Assembly: GCA_037447215.1 (NCBI GenBank)
Contig: JBBIHB010000036.1
Location: 1-32,227 of the forward strand
Origin: UBA1413 sp037447215
Lineage (GTDB): Bacteria; Bacteroidota; Bacteroidia; Bacteroidales; Prolixibacteraceae
Direction: 5' to 3'
Length of the DNA stretch: 32,227 bases
Shown here: positions 16,520-25,436 of the stretch, in pieces
How the letters are laid out: each line of letters begins with the position of its first letter
Numbering within the stretch: the first letter of the stretch is position 1
Made by a program: the position numbers and the translations under genes
Notes under the pieces: model-generated
The model's database searches: none
What the model saw: the letters and a program-made list of their open reading frames with translations, nothing else
What the model was told of the DNA's origin: nothing

Positions 16520-18523
16520 GTTATTCAGGATTCGGTAGATTGTATCTTTCTACTTTAAACGGGGGCGATTCAATTTCAAGATTGCCTTTGATTATCTTAA
16601 CTTTATAAATTCCCTGTTCAGTTATTGTGATGCTCCGGGTTATCCCGTCGAGGAGTATAATGTCCTTATACCATCTGTATTCTAAACCCTGACCAGGCGG
16701 TGCATGCAGTAAAATATCCCCGCCGCGCAAAGGCAGGCGGGTTTGGTAGCCGTTATGCTTACTTCGTCAGGTATTGATGGATCGAACGTTAAAACTACTC
16801 AGTTTGACACTCCGCTGAGATTCGAATGGTTGACCCAAAAATTTTCGTAACTTTTTTCCCTCCCGATTCAATGGTGTATTTGTAATATCCAAGAAAACCT
16901 TCGAAGGACAGCTTCCCATCTGTATCAGATTTTATTTCAATTTTTTTTTGTCCGCCATTGATTGTAAATCAAATCTTTCCAAACCAAGATATAAGGCAGA
17001 AGTGTCCATCCGGTGGTATAAAAAGCAGCATCGGGCCGCCAATGCCTCCCTGCCCAGAATCCCCATACGAGGAACGACTTAACCGAAGGATGGTTGAAAA
17101 CTATGGGCAGCAGGTCATGTACATAATCGGCCTGAACTCCACATTGTGTGGTATTGATATCATATTCGGTTATTTTTTTCACTTTTCCGGTTTGCGCATT
17201 CCTATCCGGAATGGAATATAATCCGTGGAATTGAAGAAAGGTCACTTCCAAAATGGCCCTGAAGTCCAATGACATCAATTGCTCCTCAGCTTTCCTCAAA
17301 ATTCCTGATGATGTCATAATAACCATCCTGTTTTGCTTTATTCAAACCTCTCCCGCTAAGGATACCGAAATCGTTAATAAAAATTTAACCACCCCTGTCG
17401 TTGTTCCTGACCCTTTTAAACCAATCGGCCATAACCTCATCGTCAAGAATATTCTGGAAATCACATCCCGTAGAAGGCTCATTCAAAACAATCCGATCGA
17501 TAAACCGTCCTTTGGTGAACTGGGTTACTTTGTCAGTTTTCTGGTCGGTGTATTACGCAATGCTACCGGCATTTTCTGGTGGTTTTGCAACGAGAAAGGG
17601 TAATATCTGGACCTGTGCCATATAGCGGTGTGACCATGCACAGGAATCTCTTGGTTTTATAGCGTATCAAGACTTCGTCTGATATTCGGATTTGGCGATA
17701 AGACATCGAAAGTACCCATTTCAGATCATTTTCGAAAACAACTTCGCTAAACATTTCAAAAGCCCTGCTGAGGTAGGTTGAATACTAATAAAAGTATTTG
17801 AGTAGATGGCCATCACGAAACCAAACTGGTGGTTTACCATTTCGATGGTAATGATGTATCATTAACAGGTTCGCCATCATCGCCATAAATTACTACATTA
17901 ACCGGGCCTTTTCGGTGCAAATTAATCCCCTCACTTGCATCGGCCCTCATAGGTGTATCTGCGTCCCTGCTATGGTAGGTAATTTCCTTTATAGCAAGGT
18001 CTTTCAGGGTCAGGAGTCTATTGTAATTGATAAATTTGACGTCGGTCACCTCAATAGTTTCGGTTGGGAACCCACATGTAAAGCAAAATTTAATGAATTG
18101 GCAGCCAGAGCAACTGCACTTTTCAATGGGGCAAAATATAGTTTCCATCGGAATTAATTTCTATCCGGTACTATATCTGTTTTGCGTATGTAGAATTGTT
18201 CGATGCAAACCATCAGGGAACCATCGTTTGTTTCGTCGATGGAGTAGATGGCCGGGCATAAAATGCTACCAGAATTACAGCGCCATTGTCAATGCCGGCA
18301 ACTGCCGGAAATTTGATCTGGGCATTCCAGGTATTTGCAATGTTCGTTCCTATGGCATAGCGTAAGGCTTTAAAAAATGGCTGCACCCAAACATCAACCT
18401 GTGTTAGTGACTCTTCTACTAACCTTTGAAAAGTGGTTCCCGATAGCATTTTGTATTGTTCCGCCTTCCGGACTGTGCAAATACCTGTATCTGGAGCATT
18501 GTAAATAATAGAAGTAAATATCT
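16520..18523 (-). pseudogene. Decayed secreted GH10 endo-xylanase
   Basis: On the minus strand, pieces in all three frames line up as one former secreted xylanase. Order: a signal-peptide-like R-Y-L-L-L-L-F-T-M-L-Q-I-Q-V-F-A-Q (18523-18467); N-terminal beta module with N-T-W-N-A-Q-I (18449-18213) and G-F-P-T-E-T-I-E-V (18148-17834); M-F-S-E-V-V-F-E-N-D-L-K-W (17754 on); H-G-H-T-A-I-W-H (about 17630); V-L-N-E-P-S with the acid/base Glu (17483-17475); F-I-N-D-F-G-I-L; G-L-Q-G-H-F-G; T-E-Y-D-I-N with the nucleophile Glu (about 17168); W-G-F-W-A-G-R-H-W-R-P-D-A-A-F-Y; then T-D-G-K-L-S-F-E-G-F-L-G and an Ig-like domain (16730-16521). Several frameshifts, one at a nine-A run near 16945, and in-frame stops (before F-I-N-D-F and before G-A-I-D-V) make it non-functional. 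Confidence 0.85.
16719..16741. repeat. G+C-rich palindrome inside the xylanase remnant
   Basis: CCCGCC (16719-16724) and GGCGGG (16736-16741) flank an 11-base centre. It stands out from the A+T-rich surroundings. On the minus strand the frames before it (I-T-A-T-K-P) and after it (I-L-L-H-A-P-P-G) differ, consistent with insertion of a short REP-like element of about 20 bases. No second copy was seen in this window. Confidence 0.4.
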
Positions 18524-18704
18524 TTAAAAATGGTATTTGATTGTAAAAAATGCAGAATTGCTAAAATTGTTCTTTTTTCAAACTATATGTGACTGTTTTG
18601 AATTGGGCATGATTTCTTTTTCCAGTTAAGCTCTGTTCAAAATACAATACTAAATCAATATTTGCTGCAACAATAACATTTTGACAGAAAATTCACAATA
18701 TGTG

Positions 18705-18734
18705 TTGCAATTTAAAATTCAAAACCTATTTTTG
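18705..18734 (+). promoter_or_regulatory. Bacteroidota-type promoter of the tryptophanase-like gene
   Basis: TTG at 18705-18707, a spacer of exactly 19 bases and TATTTTTG at 18727-18734 match the TTG-N19-TAnnTTTG consensus of the primary sigma factor of Bacteroidota. Transcription would start near 18741, leaving a short leader of about 35 bases with no room for a TnaC-type leader peptide. Confidence 0.75.
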
Positions 18735-18775
18735 GCAGAAATATTTAAAATCATTAACTATTAAAAATATCTTTT

Positions 18776-20239
18776 ATGAGCGAACAAAACACTACGGGCA
18801 TAAAATTCTCGAACGGTTTGAGTATTCCTGTTGAATTACATAAAGTCAGGGTTGTGCAGAAACTGCACCTGAAGCCGGTTGAGGAGCGATATGCGGCCAT
18901 TGAAAAAGGGGGGTATAACACATTCCAGCTAAACACAAAGGATATATTTCTGGATATGCTAACTGACAGTGGCACCAATGCCATGAGCGACAACCAGACT
19001 GCCTCGATGTTACAAGCCGACGATGCCTATGCAGGTTCGCAAAGTTTTTACCGTATGGAACAAGCTGTTCGTGATGTATTCGGAAAACACTGGGTTCTGC
19101 CGGTACATCAGGGAAGGGCTGCTGAAAATATCATTTCACAGACATTTATTAAAAAAGGTGATATAATCCCTATGAACTATCACTTTACTACCACTATGGC
19201 ACACATGGAACTGAACGGTGGAAAGGTTTTAGAAATTTATACGGATGAAGCACTGAAAATCAAGAGCGATATTCAGTTTAAAGGAAATATTGATATTAAT
19301 AAGCTGAAAGCATTAATTGATGAATATGGTGCCGAACGAATCCCGTTTATCCGGCTCGAAGCTTCGACCAACCTTATTGGCGGGCAGCCTTTCTCGGTTC
19401 AGAACATGCGCGATGTGAGGGAAATAGCCGATAAATACGGAATAATGGTGGTTCTCGATGCCAGTTTGATTGGAGAGAATGCCTGGTTTATCAAAAAACG
19501 CGAAGAGGAATTTGGGAATACCCCAATAAGTGAAATATTGCTGACCATGTGCAGCCTTTCAGACCTGGTCTATTTTTCGAGCCGTAAAGTTAGTTCGACA
19601 CGTGGCGGTGGAATTGCCACCAACAGTGAAGAACTTTACATGAAGATGCGCGACCTGGTTGTTTTATATGAAGGATTTACCACATACGGGGGCATGTCGG
19701 TACGCGAAATAGAAGCTATGGCAGTAGGCCTCTATGAAACCACCGATGAAACCGTAATTTCGCAATCGCCATCATTTATTGAATATACCGTTAATGAACT
19801 CGACAAGTTAGGCGTTCCGGTTATTATGCCTGCTGGCGCTCTGGGATGCCATATCGATGCAAAAGGTTTTCTTCCACATGTTCCACAAGCCGAATATCCG
19901 GCTGGTTCACTTGCTGCTGCTTTGTACCTGATTTCAGGAATAAGGGGAATGGAACGTGGTACCATTTCGAGTATCCGCGACGAAAATGGAAACGATATCC
20001 TTGCCGAGGTTGAATTACTGAGGCTTGCCTTCCCACGTAGGGTATTCACCCTTTCGCAAACCATGTTTGTAGTTGATCGGGTACACTGGCTTTATAAAAA
20101 CCGCGATCTTGTTGGCGGTTTGAAATTTGTGGAAGAACCTGCTGTTTTGCGTTTCTTTAACGGAAAACTCACACCTACCAGCGACTGGCCACAAAAACTT
20201 TTAGAAAAGTTTAAAGAAGATTTTGGGGATAGTTTATAA
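18776..20239 (+). CDS. Tryptophanase/tyrosine phenol-lyase family PLP beta-eliminating lyase
   Basis: 487 residues. PLP-dependent beta-elimination of an aromatic amino acid, giving pyruvate, ammonia and indole or phenol. Hallmarks: L-T-D-S-G-T-N-A-M-S-D near residue 62, D-D-A-Y-A-G-S, H-Q-G-R-A-A-E-N, T-N-L-I-G-G-Q-P, D-A-S with the PLP-pairing Asp, S-S-R-K with the Schiff-base Lys271, Y-E-G-F-T-T-Y-G-G and R-R-V-F-T. Databases are likely to call it tryptophanase, but the segment G-M-E-R-G (Met392, Arg394) matches the S-M-E-R-G of tyrosine phenol-lyase, whereas tryptophanases carry V/C-E-I-G there. The region after the Lys, V-S-S-T-R-G-G-G, also differs from the K-D-A-x-V-x-M-G-G of classic enzymes. 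Substrate is therefore open. The ~20-residue tail ending F-G-D-S-L is longer than in E. coli TnaA. Own promoter and terminator, so probably monocistronic. Confidence 0.9.
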   Translation: MSEQNTTGIKFSNGLSIPVELHKVRVVQKLHLKPVEERYAAIEKGGYNTFQLNTKDIFLDMLTDSGTNAMSDNQTASMLQADDAYAGSQSFYRMEQAVRDVFGKHWVLPVHQGRAAENIISQTFIKKGDIIPMNYHFTTTMAHMELNGGKVLEIYTDEALKIKSDIQFKGNIDINKLKALIDEYGAERIPFIRLEASTNLIGGQPFSVQNMRDVREIADKYGIMVVLDASLIGENAWFIKKREEEFGNTPISEILLTMCSLSDLVYFSSRKVSSTRGGGIATNSEELYMKMRDLVVLYEGFTTYGGMSVREIEAMAVGLYETTDETVISQSPSFIEYTVNELDKLGVPVIMPAGALGCHIDAKGFLPHVPQAEYPAGSLAAALYLISGIRGMERGTISSIRDENGNDILAEVELLRLAFPRRVFTLSQTMFVVDRVHWLYKNRDLVGGLKFVEEPAVLRFFNGKLTPTSDWPQKLLEKFKEDFGDSL

Positions 20240-20263
20240 ATGAACTAAACTTAACAATCAATG

Positions 20264-20305
20264 GGCACGAACTGCATTTTTGCTTTTCGTGCCTTTATTT
20301 TTTTT
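20264..20305 (+). terminator. Terminator after the tryptophanase-like gene
   Basis: Stem GGCACGAA (20264-20271) with TTCGTGCC (20286-20293), an inner GCA/TGC pair in the loop, then TTTA and a run of nine T. It lies between convergent genes about 25 bases after the TAA. Confidence 0.88.
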
Positions 20306-20318
20306 GCAAAGGAATGAA

Positions 20319-22496
20319 TTATTGTTTCAGTATTTTGGCTGTTCTACTCCCATTTTCACCGGTAAGCCTTACCAGGTAGAGGCCATTTGATAAACCGGAA
20401 ATATCAATCTCAGCTTGATTGCTGTTTCCGTCCGAACTAGAGATTAAATGGCAAACCCCACGATAATCGAATATCTCAATTTTCTGATCATAGATGATAT
20501 GGCCCGGCCACCTGATAAATATCCGGTCATTGGCAGGGTTAGGATAGATCATTAATTCTGCAGTATATTCTATGGTATCGGCTCCGGTTACAATCAGCCA
20601 TTGGCTGTCCATCCAGGCGAGCCTTTGCCTGATCCAACTCTTCAGGTTGTTCACATCCTCCTGATGAGTTTTACCAATGAAGCTGTTGGGCCAGACATAT
20701 ACACCCAAAATAGGCCATCGGTTAAAATTTCGATCAACAGCTGGGCCAATATATTCAACCTGTTTATCAATGTAAGCCATAACAGAATCGGAATGTAATA
20801 CCGATTTTCTCAGGTTGCTCCACCTGGTTTTAACCTTCTGCACATAGGCAGGATCTTCCATCAACCTGGCCCACCAGTGCATGCAATGGGGTTCATTGGG
20901 CCCATAGTTGGTGTAGCACCATTGGTTTGTACTCTGATGCCGTTGGCTATAATTGAGGTTCCCATAACCCAGATCGAAATCCCATAATGGCCCGGCAACC
21001 ATTTTTCCACCCTGTGAATCGCGTTGCTTGTGAAAAAAGGTGCTGTACCTGTATCCGTCGATATTGTTGGCCAACTCGTTCATAATCTGAAAATCGATAA
21101 ACGAGTCAACATCAATATATTTAGAGTAGTGGTTGGTTGGATCTTTAAACCAGGAAGCATTCAGGTTATTTTCGAACTGGAGGATAAAACTCCGCAGGTA
21201 TTCCCTTTGGTTGGCCACAATTGCATCGCTTTTGGGGTAATAATAGCTGAAAGCATAATTTCGGGCATTCTGGTACCGGTAGGTTGGGTTGCTGTAAAAG
21301 TAGTCGTTTGGGGTAAGGTCATGAATTTTATCCACCTTAAAAATATAACCTCCAGTCAGTTTATCGCCCGAAATATCGGTATTTTCCATTTTGGCTATAT
21401 CAACCCGCTCTTTTCCCCGTTTAATCTGTTCAATCAACTGATATACCCCGATGTAATCGCCATTCAAATACACTTCGGCATACCGGGCGCGTGGCTGCCA
21501 TCTTCCCATCCGGCCACCCAGATAATAAGTAATGTCGTTCCTCAACATGGTTTTATCGCTGTAAGGGGAATACAAAACCCAATTGTCATGTGCGGGCAAT
21601 CCAATCAAACTCACCTTATTTTCTTCACCTTTATCGGTGCGGGTTTCAAAACCATAGCTTTTTTTCGGGAACATCTGTGAAGATTGCCCACGCACCTCTA
21701 TCCCGATTAGGCCATCATAATCGGTAGGGGCATCTGTTATAGAGTTCATCATCCCTGGACCGTTGTTGATGATTTTCATGCGTGCATCAATTTTGGGTTC
21801 ACTCTGAATAGCCTGTCCTCCGGTTTCGATCAACACCAGAGGTAAATGGCTGCCACCCGATTCGGGGCTTCGGAACCAAGTTGGAAGTGGCTGAAAAAAA
21901 GTGCCTGGCACTGAAATTCCGGCAAACATGAAGGTGTTTGACGATAAATCGCTCGAAGTAGCGTTGCAATCGTGTACCTGCAAAGCCAGAATATTATCGC
22001 CTTGTTGCAGATAACCCAGGTGGGTGGCGTTTAATATAAAACGTGCGGGTGTTCCCCCCGATGGAAGTTGAGCCTCATAATCGCAGTTGGTGGCATATTG
22101 GTTGTATGGAGGGCGTACTCCAGGTGTTCCTATATTGCTCCGGGCAATTTCCTTCCCGTTCAGATAAGCCACAAAACCATCGTCAAAATCGACATGTAAG
22201 ATAAGTGAAACAATTTTATCCAACTCAGCCACATTGAATTTGCGGCGCATGTAAACCGACGGAACCCTTGTAATAACCGTTGCATCATCACCATCGCCGT
22301 AACCAACCCCTCCTGGACCTTTAAGCCAGGTTTCATCATTAAAAGTAAGGTCGGTCCATGCTGATGAAGGTTCGCTGTTACCCAAAAAGTATCGCCATTC
22401 GTTGGTAGCAACCACCAGTGATTCCCAGTGGTGAACCTGCTTCCCAAAAGAGTTACCGCCAGATAGTAAACAGAAAAATATCAGTAAATACCGCAT
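20319..22496 (-). CDS. CotH kinase family protein with T9SS sorting domain
   Basis: 725 residues from the ATG at 22496, chosen because M-R-Y-L-L-I-F-F-C-L-L begins a proper signal peptide; the frame is open 37 codons further up. Residues ~25-215 form a jelly-roll-like module (W-R-Y-F-L-G, D-D-G-F-V-A-Y-L-N-G-K-E-I-A-R, G-D-N-I-L-A-L-Q-V-H) similar to carbohydrate-binding modules of Bacteroidota exo-proteins. Residues ~265-580 are the CotH domain: G-Q-S-S-Q-M-F-P-K-K-S-Y-G-F, N-W-V-L-Y-S-P-Y-S-D-K-T-M-L-R-N, Y-L-N-G-D-Y-I-G-V-Y-Q-L-I-E-Q-I-K and G-P-L-W-D-F-D-L-G-Y-G-N, the atypical protein-kinase-like fold of spore coat CotH. The last ~80 residues are T9SS type A: M-I-Y-P-N-P-A-N-D, then G-L-S-N-G-L-Y-L-V-R-L and a basic end. 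Secreted; substrate unknown. Divergent from the esterase gene. Confidence 0.92.
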   Translation of the reverse strand: MRYLLIFFCLLSGGNSFGKQVHHWESLVVATNEWRYFLGNSEPSSAWTDLTFNDETWLKGPGGVGYGDGDDATVITRVPSVYMRRKFNVAELDKIVSLILHVDFDDGFVAYLNGKEIARSNIGTPGVRPPYNQYATNCDYEAQLPSGGTPARFILNATHLGYLQQGDNILALQVHDCNATSSDLSSNTFMFAGISVPGTFFQPLPTWFRSPESGGSHLPLVLIETGGQAIQSEPKIDARMKIINNGPGMMNSITDAPTDYDGLIGIEVRGQSSQMFPKKSYGFETRTDKGEENKVSLIGLPAHDNWVLYSPYSDKTMLRNDITYYLGGRMGRWQPRARYAEVYLNGDYIGVYQLIEQIKRGKERVDIAKMENTDISGDKLTGGYIFKVDKIHDLTPNDYFYSNPTYRYQNARNYAFSYYYPKSDAIVANQREYLRSFILQFENNLNASWFKDPTNHYSKYIDVDSFIDFQIMNELANNIDGYRYSTFFHKQRDSQGGKMVAGPLWDFDLGYGNLNYSQRHQSTNQWCYTNYGPNEPHCMHWWARLMEDPAYVQKVKTRWSNLRKSVLHSDSVMAYIDKQVEYIGPAVDRNFNRWPILGVYVWPNSFIGKTHQEDVNNLKSWIRQRLAWMDSQWLIVTGADTIEYTAELMIYPNPANDRIFIRWPGHIIYDQKIEIFDYRGVCHLISSSDGNSNQAEIDISGLSNGLYLVRLTGENGSRTAKILKQ

Positions 22497-22525
22497 TATT
22501 ATCAACCTTTTGAATAACAAACTGC

Positions 22526-22533
22526 CAAAGGTA
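22526..22533 (-). promoter_or_regulatory. Possible -7 box of the cotH-like gene
   Basis: On the minus strand TACCTTTG is a full match to TAnnTTTG, 30 bases before the ATG at 22496. No good -33 TTG lies at 19-21 bases, so this is a one-box call. Confidence 0.4.
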
Positions 22534-22757
22534 ATAAAAAAGAGAAAGAATTTCTGGAATGTACCATCGAAACGGATTGTTTTACCCAATCTCAAAACAG
22601 GTACCAAAACAATATCGCTGCGGATGCCCCAACATTTGCCCGAGGAGATTAAAATGCTGTCGGGTAAATAGGATGTCCCCTATCAATCATTTATTAAAAT
22701 ATTTCTGAAAGACCGATTAAATCAAGTGTTAAGGCATACTTGGTTCTGAAATGTCAG

Positions 22758-22790
22758 TTGTATCATTGTAATTCATTTTCATTACTTTTG
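22758..22790 (+). promoter_or_regulatory. Possible promoter of the acetylesterase gene
   Basis: TACTTTTG at 22783-22790 is a full -7 match. A TTG lies at 22758-22760 but the spacer is 22 bases, longer than the ideal 19. Supports the ATG at 22808 over the TTG nine bases upstream, because transcription would start near 22797. Confidence 0.45.
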
Positions 22791-22807
22791 AACCAAATTT
22801 GCAATTT

Positions 22808-24751
22808 ATGAAACGGTTTATCGCATTATTCCCGATTATATTGGCAGTGTTGATTTCAACTGTAACCACTTCCAATGCCGACATCACACTTCCCCGAATT
22901 TTCGGTTCCAATATGGTGCTTCAGCAAGGCATTGAAATACCAGTCTGGGGTTGGGCATCTCCAGGTGAGCGGGTTACTGTAACCCTCAATAAATCAACTG
23001 TTACAGTTCGTACAGATCGTGACGGAAAATGGAAGGCAAAACTTCCCCGCTTCGAATATGGAGGGCCATTTACCATGACAATTGCAGGCCGTAATAAAAT
23101 TGTAATCGAAAATGTGATGATTGGTGAAGTATGGATTGCTTCGGGTCAAAGTAACATGGAATGGCAATTGGCACAAAGCAATAATGCTGACGAAGAAATT
23201 GCATCAGCCAATCTATCCGGGATAAGACTTTTTCAGGTTCCACGAACAGTAGCACAATTTCCGCAGGATGATATTTCCGCAGGCGAATGGAAGGTTTGCA
23301 CCCCAGAAAATGCCAGGTCTTTCTCCGCGGTTGCCTTTTTCTTTGGACGTAAATTGCACCATAAACTGAATGTCCCGATTGGTTTAATACAAACTACATG
23401 GGGAGGAACAGTTGCCGAAACCTGGATAAGCCCTGAAACCATCGAAAATGACCCAGACTTTACAGAACCCCTGAAGAGATTGCATTCGCTGGATATGGAG
23501 GCATATGAACAGGAACAACATGACAGGTTGAAACAACTTTTTGGTGGAAAAATCCCCACCGAAGACAAAGGGATTGAGAACGGAGAACCCGTTTGGAATG
23601 CTATTGACATTGACGATGGCGACTGGAAATCACTAATCGTTCCTAAATTCTGGGAAGAACAGGGATATGCGCAAATTGATGGTGTATCCTGGTACCGAAA
23701 AGAAATTATGCTTACCGAAGAACAGAGCAACAGCAATGTAACCCTGCACCTTGGTAAGGTTGACGATTCGGACATAACCTGGATAAATGGCATCGAGATT
23801 GGAAAAACCGAAGGTTTGTACGATAAAGATCGGATTTATACCATCGAGGCCAGACATCTTCGCCCGGGCCCAAATATGCTGGTGGTAAGGGTAAACGATA
23901 CCGGGGGAAATGGTGGAATTTGGGGCGATCCAAATAACCAGTTCCTGGCCATAGGAAGCGAGAAGGTTGACATTTCGGGCGATTGGAAATTTCGGATATC
24001 GAAAGCTACCATTTCAACGGTCAACGTGGGTCCCAACTCTTACCCCACCCTTTTGTTCAATGGGATGATCAACCCGCTTATTCCCTATGCCATTAAGGGC
24101 ACTATTTGGTACCAGGGTGAATCCAATGCAAGCCGAGCCTGCCAGTATCAAAGAATATTTCCGGCACTGATCAGCGATTGGAGAAAACATTGGAACCAGG
24201 GCGATTTTCCATTCCTCTTTGTTCAATTGGCCAATTATATGAAAGCACCTGAAATCCCAGGAGAAAGCGACTGGGCCGAACTTCGCGAAGCGCAAACAAT
24301 CGCACTTTCGATGCCAAACACAGGAATGGCCGTGGCTATTGATATAGGAGAAGCCAACGATATTCATCCACGAAATAAACAGGATGTGGGACTAAGACTA
24401 TCGCTTAATGCACTGAAAATTGCATATAATAAGGATGTGATCCATTCAGGGCCTAAATATAGGTCAGTTGAATTTAATGGCGATAAAGCATTGGTTACTT
24501 TTGACAGTGTTGGTAGTGGGTTAATGGTGAAAGACCGTTATGGTTATGTGAAAGGTTTTACACTGGCCGGGCCAGATGGAAAGCACCATTGGGCAAAAGC
24601 TCATATTTCGGATAAAAACCAGGTTGAAATTCAGTCGGATGCAGTTGCAAACCCTGTAGAATTAAGATATGGTTGGGCCGACAATCCGGATGATGTAAAC
24701 TTATACAACAACGAAGGACTACCTGCCATTCCGTTCAGGAGCCGAAAATAA
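22808..24751 (+). CDS. Sialate O-acetylesterase family (SGNH) esterase with inserted beta-sandwich
   Basis: 647 residues from ATG 22808. Signal peptide ending near T-T-S-N-A, so exported to the periplasm or beyond. N-terminal Ig-like strand region (L-P-R-I-F-G-S-N-M-V-L-Q-Q), then the SGNH catalytic domain: E-V-W-I-A-S-G-Q-S-N-M-E-W with nucleophile Ser115, Q-T-T-W-G-G-T-V-A-E-T-W-I, I-W-Y-Q-G-E-S-N-A and D-I-H-P with Asp518 and His520. Between the two halves, residues ~255-395 form a jelly-roll insert (D-G-D-W-K-S-L-I-V-P, W-Y-R-K-E-I, D-D-S-D-I-T-W-I-N-G-I-E-I-G, N-M-L-V-V-R-V-N-D) like glycoside hydrolase 2 sugar-binding domains. It removes O-acetyl groups from sugars. With a dead xylanase nearby and no sialidase in view, acetylated xylan or another plant glycan is a likelier target than sialic acid; that is inference. 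Confidence 0.92.
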   Translation: MKRFIALFPIILAVLISTVTTSNADITLPRIFGSNMVLQQGIEIPVWGWASPGERVTVTLNKSTVTVRTDRDGKWKAKLPRFEYGGPFTMTIAGRNKIVIENVMIGEVWIASGQSNMEWQLAQSNNADEEIASANLSGIRLFQVPRTVAQFPQDDISAGEWKVCTPENARSFSAVAFFFGRKLHHKLNVPIGLIQTTWGGTVAETWISPETIENDPDFTEPLKRLHSLDMEAYEQEQHDRLKQLFGGKIPTEDKGIENGEPVWNAIDIDDGDWKSLIVPKFWEEQGYAQIDGVSWYRKEIMLTEEQSNSNVTLHLGKVDDSDITWINGIEIGKTEGLYDKDRIYTIEARHLRPGPNMLVVRVNDTGGNGGIWGDPNNQFLAIGSEKVDISGDWKFRISKATISTVNVGPNSYPTLLFNGMINPLIPYAIKGTIWYQGESNASRACQYQRIFPALISDWRKHWNQGDFPFLFVQLANYMKAPEIPGESDWAELREAQTIALSMPNTGMAVAIDIGEANDIHPRNKQDVGLRLSLNALKIAYNKDVIHSGPKYRSVEFNGDKALVTFDSVGSGLMVKDRYGYVKGFTLAGPDGKHHWAKAHISDKNQVEIQSDAVANPVELRYGWADNPDDVNLYNNEGLPAIPFRSRK

Positions 24752-25436
24752 ATTCCCTTTATAAAATAGTCAGTGCAAAGCTCGCCAGGGATACGAAGAA
24801 ATTACTTAGACCTCCATTTATCCAGACAATGGAAAGAACATAATACATTCTTATTTCAAACTGCGATGTGGTTTGGGGAAGCATGCCTTCTCCGACCATA
24901 TTGCCAAACCTATGCGCCTATTATAACTGACACTTTAAATGACCTGCTTGCAATTACTTCTCTCTTCGATCTGTGCATAAGCCCTAAACAAAGTGATGTT
25001 CCGTTGAATTCATAACTGCTTTTTTCATGAATCATTTGCACCGATAACCGCTTTATGTAATTCGCTGTTATTCTGAATTAATGTTTCTACAGCCCTGTTT
25101 TCGAGCATCATGAAATTGAAAAAATGTTCAACAGGTAGTACATCCAGCGTTTTCAGAATTCAATGATATATCGAAATTCATTCATTATTTTCACTACATA
25201 TTCTTGCACAACCTCATACGGGATATCAGATTGCAGTAGAAGATCAAGAACCTGCATCGAATCTTCGGCAGTTACATTCTCAATGTAGGGTTTTTACGAA
25301 TCGTATATTTCCCTCCCGGGCATGTTATCCAATAGCTTTCTGCAATATTAGAGCAATTTGGCCGAATGGAAGGAATTAATATTCAGAAATTCAACCTATC
25401 AAAATTTAATTATCTAAAAGTATGAGTAATAAAAAT
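24752..25436 (-). pseudogene. Decayed unidentified gene between the esterase and tRNA-Ser
   Basis: 685 bases with no intact gene. On the minus strand, from about 25380 to 25160, one frame reads C-R-K-L-L-D-N-M-P-G-R-E-I-Y-D-S, a TAA, then K-P-Y-I-E-N-V-T-A-E-D-S-M-Q-V-L-D-L-L-L-Q-S and I-M-N-E-F-R-Y-I-I. Around 25160 the sense moves to another frame: L-D-V-L-P-V-E-H-F-F-N-F-M-M-L-E-N-R-A-V-E-T-L-I-Q, ending at a TGA near 25028. Amino-acid content looks protein-like and helical, so this is probably a former gene, but I cannot name a family. Left of about 25000 nothing convincing is seen on either strand. Confidence 0.4.

Noticed and set aside
18735..18775. TnaC-like leader peptide or riboswitch before the tryptophanase-like gene
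   Set aside because: Only about 35 bases separate the predicted transcription start from the ATG, with no small open frame or structured leader.
21024..21680. 218-codon open frame on the plus strand
   Set aside because: Lies wholly antisense to the well-supported CotH gene and has no recognisable motifs.
23233..23793. 186-codon open frame on the minus strand
   Set aside because: Antisense shadow of the acetylesterase gene; Ser/Cys-rich composition typical of a reverse-frame translation.
24773..25015. Plus-strand open frame of 80 codons after the esterase
   Set aside because: No family resemblance and no ribosome-binding site; the better protein-like signal in this stretch is on the minus strand.
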